Of a DNA stretch of 64,000 nt, positions 52,450 through 63,300 are shown one piece after another. The stretch covers positions 8,218,403-8,282,402 of the forward strand of contig NC_079897.1 of assembly GCF_024868665.1 (NCBI RefSeq). The letters are read 5' to 3'. The notes beneath the pieces were generated by a model. That model was given only the letters and a program-made list of their open reading frames with translations. It ran no database searches and was not told the DNA's origin. This DNA is from Triplophysa rosa (Eukaryota > Chordata > Actinopteri > Cypriniformes > Nemacheilidae). How positions within the stretch are numbered: the stretch's first letter is position 1; the number at the start of each line of letters is the position of its first letter. Made by a program: the position numbers and the translations under genes.

Positions 52450-55413
52450 TTATGGAAGAGTAGTGTATGCAAGATTAAAAAGATGCGTCTTTAGTCTAGA
52501 TTTAAACTGACAGAGTGTGTCTGCCTCCCGGACAGTGCAGGGAAGACTATTCCAAAGTTTAGGCGCTAGATAGGAAAAGGATCTACCACCTGCACTTGAT
52601 TTTGAAATTCTAGGTATTACCAACTGACAGGACGCCTGAGAGCGTAATGCACGTGAAGGACTGTAATACAAAAGGAGTTCATTCAAGTACTGAGGAGCTA
52701 AACCATGTAAGGCTTTATAGGTAATAAGCAAGATTTTAAAGTTAACGCGATGCTTTATAGGTAACCAGTGCAAGGTTGACAGAACCGGGCTAATATGTTC
52801 ATACTTTTTTGTACGTGTAAGAACTCGAGCTGCCGCGTTTTGGACCAATTGGAGTTTTTGTAATAAGCCTGCAGGGCAACCACCTAACAGTGCATTACAG
52901 TAATCTAGTCTTGATGTCATGAATGCATGAATTAACTTCTCTGCATCTGAGATTGACAGCATATGACGTAGTTTAGATATATTCTTAAGATGGAAAAACG
53001 CAATTTTACAGGTGTTGGCGACGTGGCTCTCAAATGACAGATTACTATCGAATAGAACGCCAAGATTCTTTGCTGACGACGAGGGTTTTATGGAACATCC
53101 GTCAATAGTTAAACAGTATTCTTGGTTGTTACTTATAGCAGTTTTCGGTCCAATAAGTAACACTTCCGTTTTGTCCGAGTTCAGTAATAAAAAGTTGTTA
53201 CTCATCCAGTTTTTTATATCGACTATGCATTCCATTATTCGATGGAACTGCTGTGTTTCATGAGGCTTCGAGGAAATATAAAGTTGAGTATCATCAGCAT
53301 AACAGTGAAAGCTAACTCCGTGTCGCTTTATTATATCTCCTAGAGGTAGCATGTATAATGCGAAGAGCAGAGGCCCTAAGACTGAGCCCTGTGGTACACC
53401 GTACTGGACTTGCGATTTGCGTGACACCTCATTGTTTATTGCTACAAATTGAAAACGGTCGGATAAATAAGATTTAAACCATTTCAAAGCTATTCCCTTA
53501 ATGCCGACATAATTTTCGAGTCTATGTAGGAGTGTGCTGTGGTCAATGGTATCGAATGCAGCACTAAGGTCTAGCAGCACCAATAACGAGATACAACCTC
53601 GGTCAGACGCCAATAGCAGATCATTTGTAACTCTGATCAAAGCAGTCTCTGTACTGTGACATGCTCTAAATCCAGACTGGAATTCTTCATTGATGTCATT
53701 CCTTTGGAGGAAGGAGCATAATTGAGTTGAAACTACTTTTTCCAGAACTTTAGATATGAAAGGTAGATTCGATATAGGCCTGTAGTTCCTTAGTTCTCTA
53801 GGGTCGAGTTGGGGTTTTTTGACAAGGGGCCTTATAACAGCCACCTTATATGCTTTAGGCACATGTCCTAATGTCAGAGATGAGTTAATAATACCAAGAA
53901 GAGGATCTATAATTTCTGGGAGCATCTCTTTCAGTAGATTTGTAGGTATAGGGTCTAGTATGCATGTTGTTGATTTAGATGATCTAATAATTTTAGACAG
54001 CTCATCTTGATCTACGGTATAAAATAATTGCATTTTCTCCTTAAGGGCGCTGTAGTTAGTTTGTTCAGCGGGTTTCACTTCTGATTGCATTGTTATAATT
54101 TTTTCTCTAATATCTTGGATTTTATATGTGAAGTAGTTCATAAATTCATCACTGCTATGCTGATATACAGGATCAGAAGTCACTGACGATTTATTTTTTG
54201 TTAATTTAGCCACCGTGTTAAATAAAAACCTAGGATTGTGCTGGTTTTCTTCTATTAGTGATGAAAAGTAGGCGGATCTAGAAGTTATTAGGGCTTTCCT
54301 GTATTTTCGAATACTATCCTTCCATGCTGTACGAAATACCTCTAATTTAGTTTTCTTAAAGTTGCGCTCCATTTTTCGGGCCGCTTTCTTTAGAGCCTGA
54401 GTGTGTTCATTATACCACGGTGTGGGGCTGCCATTTTTAATCTTCTTTAAACGTAGTGGAGCAACTTTGTCTAGCGTTACCGAGAAGGTGGAATTAAAAT
54501 TTTCAGTGGTAATGTCAAGATCTTCAACGTTATTTCTCATGATTTGAGACAATTCGGGCAGATTATCGAGAAACGCATCTTTGGTAGTTGAAGTTATTGT
54601 TCTACCATATTTGTAACAATGAGTTTTATTTGCAGCCGTAGGCCAGTGAAGCAAACATAATACCAGATAATGATCCGAAATGTCTTCACTCTGCTGAAGG
54701 ATTTTAACGTCGTCCACATTTATACCGTAAGACAGTATTAAATCTAAAGTATGATTACGAAGGTGAGTGGGTCCTGACACATGTTGACTAATGCCCATGG
54801 AGTTAAGAGTGTCTTTGAAAGCCATTCCTAAGGCATCTGTAACGTTATCTACGTGGATGTTAAAGTCACCAACGACAAGGAGTCTATCTGCGGCCAGTAC
54901 TAGTTCTGATAAGAACCCACCAAATTCTTTAATAAAATCTGTGTGGTGCCCTGGAGGCCTATATACAATAGCTAGAATCAATTTAAAAAGTGTTTTATCT
55001 TTAGTATTAGGTGTTGAAACATGAAGAACCATGACTTCAAAAGAATTATATTTAGAGTTCGACTTCTGGGAAATGCTAAGAGAGTTATTGTAAAGTGCTG
55101 CGACACCTCCCCCTCTGCCTTTTAGACGAGGCTCGTGTTTATAATAATAATCTTGGGGGACAGATTCATTTAAAGCAATATAATCATCTGGTTTTAGCCA
55201 TGTTTCTGTCAAACAGAGCATGTCTATTTTATGATCTGTTATCATATCGTTAACAAAAAGTGCTTTATTAGAGAGAGATCTAATATTTAGCAATCCGAGT
55301 CGTAACAGTTGATTATCTGTATTTTGTTCATGTTTAGTTTGTTTAACGTTTATTAAATTACTTTCAAGAGGTTTACGCATTATTTTATGTTTGCTAATCC
55401 GGGGGACAGACAC
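52450..55413 (-). CDS. LINE C ORF2: endonuclease and reverse transcriptase
   Basis: An uninterrupted 987-residue protein. The EEP endonuclease (about residues 37-275) has 'LGLLNIRSLSNK', 'MLCLTETWLKPDD', 'GRGGGVAALY', 'LAIVYRPPGHHTD', 'LLVVGDFNIHVDN', 'NHTLDLILSYG' and 'ISDHYLVLC', so all catalytic blocks are present. The RT (about 480-760) has 'NYRPISNLPFISKVLEKVV', 'FQSGFRACHSTETALIRV', motif A '[17 protein letters not shown]', motif B 'YGVPQGSVLGPLLFALYM' and motif C '[12 protein letters not shown]'. The C-terminal 'SRLDYCNALLGGCPAGLL' and 'LHWLPIKHRVNFKILLITYK' blocks and the ending 'SRLKTHLFNLAYTTLP' are intact. It nicks target DNA and reverse-transcribes the element's RNA at the site. 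The start is the first Met, 132 bp after ORF1. Complete and likely functional; activity itself is inference. Confidence 0.93.
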   Translation of the reverse strand: MSVPRISKHKIMRKPLESNLINVKQTKHEQNTDNQLLRLGLLNIRSLSNKALFVNDMITDHKIDMLCLTETWLKPDDYIALNESVPQDYYYKHEPRLKGRGGGVAALYNNSLSISQKSNSKYNSFEVMVLHVSTPNTKDKTLFKLILAIVYRPPGHHTDFIKEFGGFLSELVLAADRLLVVGDFNIHVDNVTDALGMAFKDTLNSMGISQHVSGPTHLRNHTLDLILSYGINVDDVKILQQSEDISDHYLVLCLLHWPTAANKTHCYKYGRTITSTTKDAFLDNLPELSQIMRNNVEDLDITTENFNSTFSVTLDKVAPLRLKKIKNGSPTPWYNEHTQALKKAARKMERNFKKTKLEVFRTAWKDSIRKYRKALITSRSAYFSSLIEENQHNPRFLFNTVAKLTKNKSSVTSDPVYQHSSDEFMNYFTYKIQDIREKIITMQSEVKPAEQTNYSALKEKMQLFYTVDQDELSKIIRSSKSTTCILDPIPTNLLKEMLPEIIDPLLGIINSSLTLGHVPKAYKVAVIRPLVKKPQLDPRELRNYRPISNLPFISKVLEKVVSTQLCSFLQRNDINEEFQSGFRACHSTETALIRVTNDLLLASDRGCISLLVLLDLSAAFDTIDHSTLLHRLENYVGIKGIALKWFKSYLSDRFQFVAINNEVSRKSQVQYGVPQGSVLGPLLFALYMLPLGDIIKRHGVSFHCYADDTQLYISSKPHETQQFHRIMECIVDIKNWMSNNFLLLNSDKTEVLLIGPKTAISNNQEYCLTIDGCSIKPSSSAKNLGVLFDSNLSFESHVANTCKIAFFHLKNISKLRHMLSISDAEKLIHAFMTSRLDYCNALLGGCPAGLLQKLQLVQNAAARVLTRTKKYEHISPVLSTLHWLPIKHRVNFKILLITYKALHGLAPQYLNELLLYYSPSRALRSQASCQLVIPRISKSSAGGRSFSYLAPKLWNSLPCTVREADTLCQFKSRLKTHLFNLAYTTLP

Positions 55414-55545
55414 AGTCTCTATTTTGTGATGTTTGGGAGAACGGATTACTACATGTTGTACATTTTGTGTATTCTGCGACGTGAGACGGCAAGCAGACAG
55501 TTGGTTAAGCCATACTGTCTGCTCCCTGACCTGGGCCCCAGCGAG

Positions 55546-56415
55546 TCAAGTTTTAGCATTAGCATTAAGACTTTTTGCCATATTTCTAGACAGGATGGAA
55601 GTCCCAGCCCAGGAGGGATGGAGACCATCTCGTTTCAACAGGTCAGGTCTGCCCTCAAAACTCTTCCAGTTATTTATAAAAACTATATCATTCTGCAGGC
55701 ACCACTCAGACAACCAGCCATTTAGTGATGATAATCTGCTATAAATCTCATCACCACGATAAGCATTGAGGGGGCCAGAGAATATTACAGTGTCTGACAT
55801 CATGCTTGCGAGCTCACACACCTCTTTAATGTTATCTTTTGTGATCTCCGATTGACGGAGTCGAACATCATTTGTGCCGACGTGAATGACAATCTTACTG
55901 AATTTACGATTAGCCTTAGCCAGCACATTTAAATTTGACTTGATGTCAGGCGCTCTGGCTCCCGGTAAACATTGGACTATGGTGGCTGGTGCCTCTATGT
56001 TAACGTTCCGAACAATAGAATCACCGATAACTAGGGCACTTTCAGCAGGTTTCTCAGCCGGTGCGTCACTGAGCGGGGCAAACCTGTTCGAGACTGTAAT
56101 CGGAACGGTCGAGTGATGTTTTGTCCTGCGACTACGCCGTCTCACAGTCACGAAGTTTCCCAGCTGCGGAGGATTTTCAACCGGAACCGAGCTGTGTGCG
56201 CTAATGTTGCTCGCATCCAAAGTGTTTTCTATCGTCGTTAAACTCTTACTATCCTCAGATAAGGATTGGATGCGAGACTCTAATTCTAAGATCTTCTCTG
56301 TCAGCCTAACTATTTCCCTGCATTTATCGCATATAAAGCCCTCGCAGCTGACAGAGAAGGCTAAGCTAAACATATGACATGAGGTGCAAGTAACAATAAT
56401 AGGAATAGAAGCCAT
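55546..56415 (-). CDS. LINE C ORF1: zinc-binding, coiled-coil, SGNH esterase protein
   Basis: A 289-residue protein. The N-terminus has paired cysteines ('CTSCHMF', then 'CEGFICDKC') like a small zinc-binding or PHD-type module. Next is a heptad-rich helix 'EIVRLTEKILELESRIQSL' (about 35-55), a likely oligomerising coiled coil, then a basic, probably RNA-binding linker 'TVRRRSRRTKHH'. The C-terminal half (about 125-285) is an SGNH-hydrolase fold: block I 'SALVIGDSIVRNV' with the nucleophile Ser, 'KIVIHVGTNDVRLRQSEIT' and the Asp-His box 'RDGLHPSWAG'. Such esterase ORF1 proteins occur in CR1/L2 LINEs, where ORF1 coats the RNA; the esterase role is not settled. Catalytic residues look intact. 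Confidence 0.92.
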   Translation of the reverse strand: MASIPIIVTCTSCHMFSLAFSVSCEGFICDKCREIVRLTEKILELESRIQSLSEDSKSLTTIENTLDASNISAHSSVPVENPPQLGNFVTVRRRSRRTKHHSTVPITVSNRFAPLSDAPAEKPAESALVIGDSIVRNVNIEAPATIVQCLPGARAPDIKSNLNVLAKANRKFSKIVIHVGTNDVRLRQSEITKDNIKEVCELASMMSDTVIFSGPLNAYRGDEIYSRLSSLNGWLSEWCLQNDIVFINNWKSFEGRPDLLKRDGLHPSWAGTSILSRNMAKSLNANAKT

Positions 56416-56760
56416 AACTCACCGGATTTGAAGTGCAATTCCAACTTACCAAGGTTGCTCGATGGATCGTAGTATAATCGCTTAAAAAGAGAAACAGTTA
56501 GCACACAAGACAAACCAGAGGCAAGATGATATTCCACAGTGTAAACAGAAAGCAAGCTAACACGCTATTGCTATGCTAACGGCGTTAAGTTAACTATCAC
56601 TTTTGGTTTAGAATCTTCAAGTAGATAACAAGAACAGGGTTATTGAGATATCAGGATAAGTTAGCAACGACAATAAAATACACTAATATTAGAGCGAAGT
56701 GGTAAGAGCACCGATACAAACGAGCCGCTGGCAGCGATGCAGGAAACAGGAAGCCTAAGC

Positions 56761-57285
56761 CTAACAAGGATTCAGGGATGCAAACTACTTAACTTTTGTT
56801 TGTTTTGCTGTTGAAAACTTTGAAAAATGAAAAATGGTTTGTCACAATCTAAGACGTGTGTTCCAATGTTCCTATGTCTAAAAACATACTGAAACCGATA
56901 AGTTTATAGCATATGAGGCATAAGATGTGACTGTGTGTATATGGTTCATTTTATTAGCATGGAAGAATTCAATAGACTGCAGATCTATCATCACAGGTAA
57001 TGAAATGACTTTAAGCTTGACTAAGTAAGCTACTAACTTATTAAGCCCAAAGGGTGAATGTTTTCTCTCATCTCCTTGGTTTATAAATCCTAAACGCTAA
57101 CTTTTTAGTACTTGTATAATGTTGATTTTGGACTTTTATAGCTGATGTGAATAGCTGATTGTTAGCAAAGTCTAGCCACACCATGTCATGGTCAGTTTAA
57201 ATGCATTACCTTATATTACATTGACATGTTTCGGCAGACATTTATGTCATTTTGATTTCTATGTTTTGCTTGGACTGAACTGGCC
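56761..57285. other. Non-coding stretch, no gene seen
   Basis: AT-rich sequence upstream of LINE C with no supported feature. Confidence 0.45.
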
Positions 57286-57467
57286 TTTACATTTACATTT
57301 ACATTTATTAATTTGGCAGATGCTTTTATTCAAAGCGATTTACATGTAGGAGAGCATATAAACATTTTGTCAATACGCTTAACAGTACCGTTAGTTTACA
57401 AGGCCTTGCTACTAGGAGGATTAAATGTGGAGTAAGCAAAGGAGAGAATGAACAACAAGATATATAT
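57286..57467 (-). mobile_element. L2 LINE 3' tail or SINE sharing it
   Basis: On the minus strand this reads 'tgtaaatcgctttgaataaa', then 'agcatctgccaaattaataa' and an atgtaa repeat, the same tail as the L2 at 18420-18476. Only ~180 bp is present and there is no RT upstream. It is either a severely 5'-truncated L2 or a SINE mobilised by L2. An hAT-type element begins directly beside it. Confidence 0.7.
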
Positions 57468-57844
57468 TAGGGCTGGGCGATGTGACGATGTAATCGTATA
57501 TCGCCAATGTCTTGCAAATATCCCGATGTCAGATACCAGACAATAATTGATAATAATGGAAAATATGCGTTATAACATTATGTAGGCTTTAGCGTGAACG
57601 TTAATGTTCATATGCCCAGGCAGTCAGTAACAGTGACAGAATTTTGGAAGCGCTGTTTTGTTTGGTCAGTTGAAAGTGCTGCTGTTTTCTGCCGGTAGCT
57701 GCACAGATAGACCAAGAGAAAGACGAGCTGCATCGGCAAAGCAAAACCTCACGCTCGCGGGGCTGTACCGGTGTTCGAATTGTCCTACCCTGTCAGATTT
57801 TCCTACTGCAGGGCAAACCTTAATATAATCTAAACCACATCGAC

Positions 57845-58075
57845 AAAATAAACAGGTAGAATGATTTTATAATGCAAAATACACAGTCAGATAGTGCTAC
57901 CATCTTAAAATAAACATGTAGGATTAATTTACAGCGCAACACCCAATCAAATTGTACTATAGGTATTAAATAATGTGTAGAATGATTTAACAATGAAACT
58001 ACACTATCATATTCCCGTAACAGTATAAAATAAACAGGTAGGATGATTTTATAGCACAAAAAACTATTGACTTAA
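57845..58075. repeat. Four-copy tandem repeat, ~60-62-bp unit
   Basis: Diverged units starting 'aaaataaacaggtagaatga' occur at 57845, 57907, 57968 and 58027. The minus-strand ORF across them is an artefact of the repeat. Confidence 0.8.
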
Positions 58076-58559
58076 CATTGATGTGCGCATGCCTGGTAGG
58101 ATTATCTGACGTGTAGGATGAAATTTCAGGCGATCTGCAACATTTTTCTACTGCATAAAAGCTTTATGGTTTATCTACGCGCTTTACCTGCTGAAAGAAG
58201 TCACTGCAACACTGGTTTGTGCGCGTGGCACGCCTGTGTGTGTGTGTGTGCACGGGTGCGTGTTTGTTTGGCACTTGGCGGCAGTGGCGGTTCTAGACTA
58301 CTGTAACTGGGGGGCCAGGCAGGGGCCACTTATGCTTTTAGGGGGCACACTAACATCTGTCATGATTATTTATCAGTCATTTTTCACTGTCATGTATTAC
58401 TGTTTTCTCTAGAAGTAAACTAATAAGCTAATAAAACAAGTTCAGCTCAAATTAATGTTCCATGGTTATTTGTTTTACAACACATTGTATAAAGTAAAAA
58501 TAACAATGACAACAAAAATAACATTAAGGCACTTTTCTGCCTCTTAAATGTACATACAT

Positions 58560-58910
58560 GAATGTAAAACTACCCACACAGCAAAATTGCCGTTGTTAAA
58601 GGAACACCCACAGTGTCACATTTAACACCGTAAAAGTGTCTATATGTGTCCACACTATGGGGTGTAAATGTTACACTTTTGATAGTGTTAACTTTTTTAC
58701 ACCCAATTAATGTAACTTTAACACCCAATTAGTGTAACTGTAACACCAAGTGTTGTTAAATGTAAAACCACCTCAACACTATTCAATGTTATTTTTGCAC
58801 TACACTGGTGTTAGCATACAAATACAGTGTTAAAATGAACACTCCTCTTTTTACATCAACACCAATGTAATGTAAATTCAACAATGGTGAGTGTTCAAAA
58901 TACTAATTAT
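58560..58910. repeat. Block of dispersed gtgtta/taacac motifs
   Basis: The 350-bp block holds many copies of gtgttaa or its complement ttaacac, several as local palindromes ('taacacccaattagtgtaac'). It is a fish repeat type with internal fold-back structure. No coding motif is present. Confidence 0.6.
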
Positions 58911-59589
58911 TGGCCGTACTTTCGTTGCTTTAAATAGTATTTCTGTTAATACTCAAGTGATTGCAAAAAGGACAAATGTTAGTAACTGCAAAACCTCTTT
59001 TTATTGAAGTACACCAGATTTAACATTCACAATCAAATACATAATTTACTGCATATTAAAAAACTACAATATCACAATAATATAAACACTGTCCATCAGG
59101 TCTATAATCATACACTCAAAAAAGAAAATGGAAAAAAATAGTAACCACCTCAATACATACTTAAATACACTGCAGTTACGATACTGATTAAAAATGTTTG
59201 CTTATTTTTTACAAGAAAACCGATCATCTTACAGATCAGACATTTCATTTTCAACAGCAAAGCAAATATTATTCAGATATTCAGTTCCATAGTTTTCAAC
59301 CCAAGATATAGTAGAAAAAGATGACACACAAAGTTTTAGTTAAAACTTAATTACCTTCCAGACTGCAATCTGAGATTTCATTAACAGGTCCAAACTAAAA
59401 TCTTTTAAAATAAAAACTCAAACAATAATCTATACCCTGTTAATACAGTAAAGAATACAATGTTCAGTGAGTATTAGACAAGGCCTAAATAGCATTTAGG
59501 CCAAGAAGAATTAAGAACAGGGTTATTGCATGATCATGAGGATGACAAGTTCTTCCATTGCACTAAATGTTCTGAAATAAGGTTGAACC
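58911..59589. other. AT-rich segment inside the inner hAT-like element
   Basis: No motif is recognised. On the minus strand it lies downstream of the ORF at 59590-59880 and could be its 3' UTR. Confidence 0.35.
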
Positions 59590-59880
59590 TCAGTTTTGCA
59601 TTCTCACTTTAGTTTTCTTGACCCCTTGGACTTCAATTCCATGCACGGTTGTTTGAATAAATGTGTAGAAATTTAACAAGGCCTCACCATAAGACACAGC
59701 AAAGACAAAGAGTGCCTTAAAGAGTTTGTCCAAGGCTGCAGCAGGTGCCTGGATCATGCAGGGGACTCTTTCTGGTCCAGGATGATGTAAAACTTCCGGA
59801 TGCTACATTTCCCCAACGTAGAGAAGGAAGGTCTGGGTCAATCCAACTCGCTCAATGAGCATATTAATGCTCATCCCCAC
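59590..59880 (-). pseudogene. Terminal exon-like fragment of an unidentified gene
   Basis: The minus strand has 97 codons from an acceptor-like 'tatgtacacacag' at 59881 to a TGA at 59592-59590, open except for one TAG near 59803. It reads 'VGMSINMLIERVGLTQTFLL', then, after the stop, 'MIQAPAAALDKLFKALFVFA', 'VSYGEALLNFYTFIQTTVHG' and 'IEVQGVKKTKVRMQN'. The pattern (hydrophobic helix with NFYTFIQ, a Gly-Ile turn, then a basic tail) recalls the C-terminus of a large uncharacterised fish protein family often found near repeats; that link is from memory. It sits inside the hAT-like element, which suggests a captured gene fragment. Confidence 0.45.
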
Positions 59881-60061
59881 CTGTGTGTACATAGCAAAAC
59901 ATTTTAAATAGTGTTTTTATTCAGATATTCTAGGTGTCATTTAACACAAAAGTTTCCCTTCCTTAAACGTAGGTGGGGCACATGTACAAGTCTTAAAGAT
60001 TGGAAACATTTTACAATGAGCTTCAATATACAGTCATATAATTACCACAATACCACAATAT

Positions 60062-60332
60062 GCTGGTCATATAATTAGAATATCATCAAAAAGTTGATTT
60101 ATTTCACTAATTCCATTCAAAAAGTGAAACTTGTATATTATATTCATTCATTACACACAGACTGATATATTTCAAATGTTTATTTCTTTTAATTTTGATG
60201 ATTATAACTGACAACTAATGAAATTCCCAAATTCAGTATCTCAGAAAATTAGAATATTACTTAAGACCAATAAAAAGAAAGGATTTTTAGAAATATTGAC
60301 CAACTGAAAAGTATGAACATGAAAAGTATGAA
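60062..60332 (-). mobile_element. Tc1-type 3' end fragment
   Basis: The plus strand starts 'gctggtcatataattagaat', continues 'aaaaagttgatttatttca' and reaches 'gaaaattagaatatt' and 'aaaaagaaaggatttttaga'. I recognise this as the end of a Tc1 family whose transposase would lie on the minus strand. The transposase part is missing. Confidence 0.65.
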
Positions 60333-60464
60333 CAATATGTCTGAATGTGTTTTTCCATACTTTCATACAAACTGAACAGCTATCAGCTTGTTGTTGTGCA
60401 TATATAAACGTACGGTGGCCTACTAGTGCACATGACAACGAAATTTAAAAAGCAAATATAAGTT

Positions 60465-60563
60465 CACAACACAACGCAATCAAGCTACAACACAACGGAA
60501 TAAAGCCACAACACAACGGAATAAAGCCACAACACAACAGAATAAAGCCACAACACAACGGAA
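60465..60563. repeat. 21-bp minisatellite
   Basis: The unit cacaacacaacggaataaagc occurs about five times in tandem with few changes. Confidence 0.9.
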
Positions 60564-61144
60564 ATGCTCCCGACCACTAGGGGGCACCAAAGTTCTTATT
60601 ATTGTTCTATATTTTTATGGGCACATTCGGCACTTCCGTGCTTAATTCAGTGCAGACAGCAGCGGGAGAGAGATCCGGGAGAGCATTAAGGATTTTCACG
60701 CTGAATATTAAAGCCGAGGACAAACATTCTAAGACGTTTTCTTTCAACTGGAGCGGATTCTAGTCAGAAAACAGCACACGACTGCTTCAGACCACTATAC
60801 ACATTAACACATTAAATTACTGATGACTGGACTTTCTGCTAAACCAACAAATCTATTGATCTATTTACTGATATAGATGAGCAAGCTTGCATTATATTCC
60901 CATTTCGTTAGTCATAAAACCGCAATGCTCACGTTTATTTACACTTGGTTATGCGTTAATTGTTTTAGAGGTTATGCATGCATAATAAAGGTTAAATAAA
61001 TTGGTAATGAAAACAATATTTAATAGAGTAATCAATTATTCGTAACAGTAAAAAAACGAACGCAGACTTAAGTCCAGAGCTTGCTCACTGAAACTGAGAT
61101 AGGAGACTGTGGCATTGTCTGGATCTAAATGCAGACTTAAGCCC
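60564..61144. other. Non-coding segment, no gene seen
   Basis: No coding motif. The stretch 60640-60740 is less AT-rich and might be an exapted 5' UTR, but nothing supports a gene. Confidence 0.35.
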
Positions 61145-61409
61145 ATTGCACATTGAGTCCGAAATTTGCATCCGAAATTTCCGCGCGTTAAAAAATAAAT
61201 ACGACCTCACGTTGTGTCAATCACATTTACACACTGCCTCCGATATTTTCGTCCGTCATAAAAAAATTCGGACCAGGTTCGATTTTCTGCGTTTTTTGCA
61301 TCCGTCAAGCATTTTGAGTAGCCTTTTTTAACCATTCAGAGACACAGTACAAACGAGAGCCAAATACGAAAAAAACGCATACGACAATTTCGGACTGTAT
61401 GTGCAAAGA
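61145..61409. mobile_element. Short MITE with ttgcacat ends
   Basis: The left end 'attgcacattgagtccgaaa' and the complement of the right end 'tttcggactgtatgtgcaaa' are inverted repeats. Inner 'aaaacgcatacgacaat' motifs mirror 'aaataaatacgac'. No coding capacity. The superfamily is unclear. Confidence 0.75.
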
Positions 61410-61532
61410 CCTTTAAAGTTGAAAAGTACTTTAATCAAAATAATAATAAAAAATACAACGTGTTTTGATCGCTGGATCGAAATTTGATTGCTTAGCCATG
61501 TTTAAAACAAGACTGTATGTACTTCTGTACCC

Positions 61533-61534
<2 letters not shown>

Positions 61535-61593
<59 letters not shown>
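61535..61593. repeat. (AC)n microsatellite
   Basis: A perfect ac dinucleotide run of about 29 units. Confidence 0.97.
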
Positions 61594-61594
<1 letters not shown>

Positions 61595-63300
61595 CGTAAA
61601 CTATAGCTTTTATTTTCGATTGACAATATTTAGCTTAAGATGGCTATCCTTTTTCATGAAGGAAAACGTTTCATTGTAATTGCACCTGCTGCTGTGTGTT
61701 TTTTGTAAATAATTTGCATTTGTAAATAATAAAACGTGTATTTTCCTTGAAAACAGCCGTGTTTGTCATTTAAAAACATCTATATAATAATAACCCAATA
61801 ATAGCTTATTCAGTTGTATTTTGTCAGATTTTCTCAAATTTTTCCTGTCTTGTTCCTCATCGTTTCAAGTGCATTCATAATGTCAGTGGCAGGTGGCCAT
61901 GGTAAATATAAATTAAGGCAAATATAAATGGCATGGTAAATATAAATTATTTAACCAAAGGTTAAATAATGCATACAATCATAAATAAATGTTATTTCTG
62001 TATTACGTTTGACAATATTTAGCTAAAGATGGTGTAATCAAGGAATTTGTTTTTAATGCACATCATTGCTGTTTGTTGTTGTGCATTTACCAAAGAAAAT
62101 AAGTAATACAATAAAATAAAAAAACTAAATATTTTCCTTTCAATGCTCATCGTTTAATTTTTGATTAAATAGTTTTTGGCCGTAGTCATTTAAAGTCTTG
62201 ATTATTTCAATTCATATACACACAATAGAAGCAAAGCATGAAAAACATATTTTCATTTAATTCTTTAATTTCAACGTTAAAGAAATCATTTCATTTAAAC
62301 GCTTAGCCTATTGTAAATACGACCAATGTATATCTCACAATACAGTTTCTAGCATTTAAAATCATTTAAACACATATGCACAGTTAAAAAAAAACTCTAC
62401 GAGTCTACGATACCGGGGCATGTCAGTGGAGGTTTTGGAATTCATTCTTTCAATCCAAATTATGTAGGCTAGCTATATTGAAGCAGCGGAGGTTAACTCA
62501 TATGGCCCTGCGGTTGTTGTGGTTCCTTGCAAACACATCAATAAATTCTTAAAGATTCAGTTTATTTGCACGCTTGGATTCAATACTCAAAACACCCAAG
62601 TTCTTCAGAGTTCTCACTCTCCAAATTCCTGTCTGTCTGCTCTCTGTCTCCAGGTCTGCTGTCTCTCTGCACAACTAAATTACCTTGCTGATGGGTCCTC
62701 TGTTCTTCTGGGCTTTCTTAAAATTTTTGTGGATTTCTGACTCTTTTCAGAAGCATGTTCTTTCTCCAGCATTGACTGACCATTATCTTTACTGTTCTTA
62801 TTAAAAGGGACATTATGTCCTTAGGATTTTTTCTCTTCATTTTAACTGCAAATGGGAAGATTATGAAAATGTGTAAATGAAAAGAGGACTCTCAAATACA
62901 CCACAAGTAATGGACAGTATAGAATAAGCTGCACTGATTACTTGAACTGTGCTAATTTGTCTTTGGGAATGACAGACCATGTATTTTAATTATAAGGCAA
63001 AAGTGTATTTTATCAAACATTCACCCCAATATATGTAAGTTACATTTTATCTCATTTCATTAATAAATTACATTTCTTTCGTTCTCTGGGAGCAGCTGAT
63101 TCTTTGTATAGGCAGTCACGACTGCTTTATATGTAGATTTAACATGCGCAAGACTGGAAAATATAGGTCAGTATTTTAATATGATGTGTAATGATATGCA
63201 TTTTCATTATATTTTTACAAAATACTTCTGTTACCTGTATGATGTAGACGCAATCTCGGTTACGGCGCACATGCTCGACAATGTTTGCGTCTTGCTTGCA
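61594..63300. other. AT-rich interior of the inner hAT-like element
   Basis: Two related segments about 390 bp apart ('gacaatatttagcttaagatg' region near 61622 and 'gacaatatttagctaaagatg' near 62011) point to an old duplication. The frames at 62519-62740 (plus) and 63139-63474 (minus) have no recognisable domain or splice sites. Confidence 0.4.

Larger units (their letters stand above)
51536..56760 (-). mobile_element. LINE C: full-length L2 LINE, both ORFs open
   Basis: On the minus strand the element has a 5' UTR (about 56760-56416), ORF1 (56415-55546), a 132-bp spacer, ORF2 (55413-52450), a 3' UTR with a CA microsatellite, and an 'agcgctatataaataaagtt' end with a gagtt repeat tail at 51536. 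I found no stop or frameshift in either ORF. ORF1 with an SGNH-esterase domain is the arrangement described for zebrafish ZfL2-type elements. The 5' boundary is approximate and no clear target duplication was seen. Confidence 0.9.
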
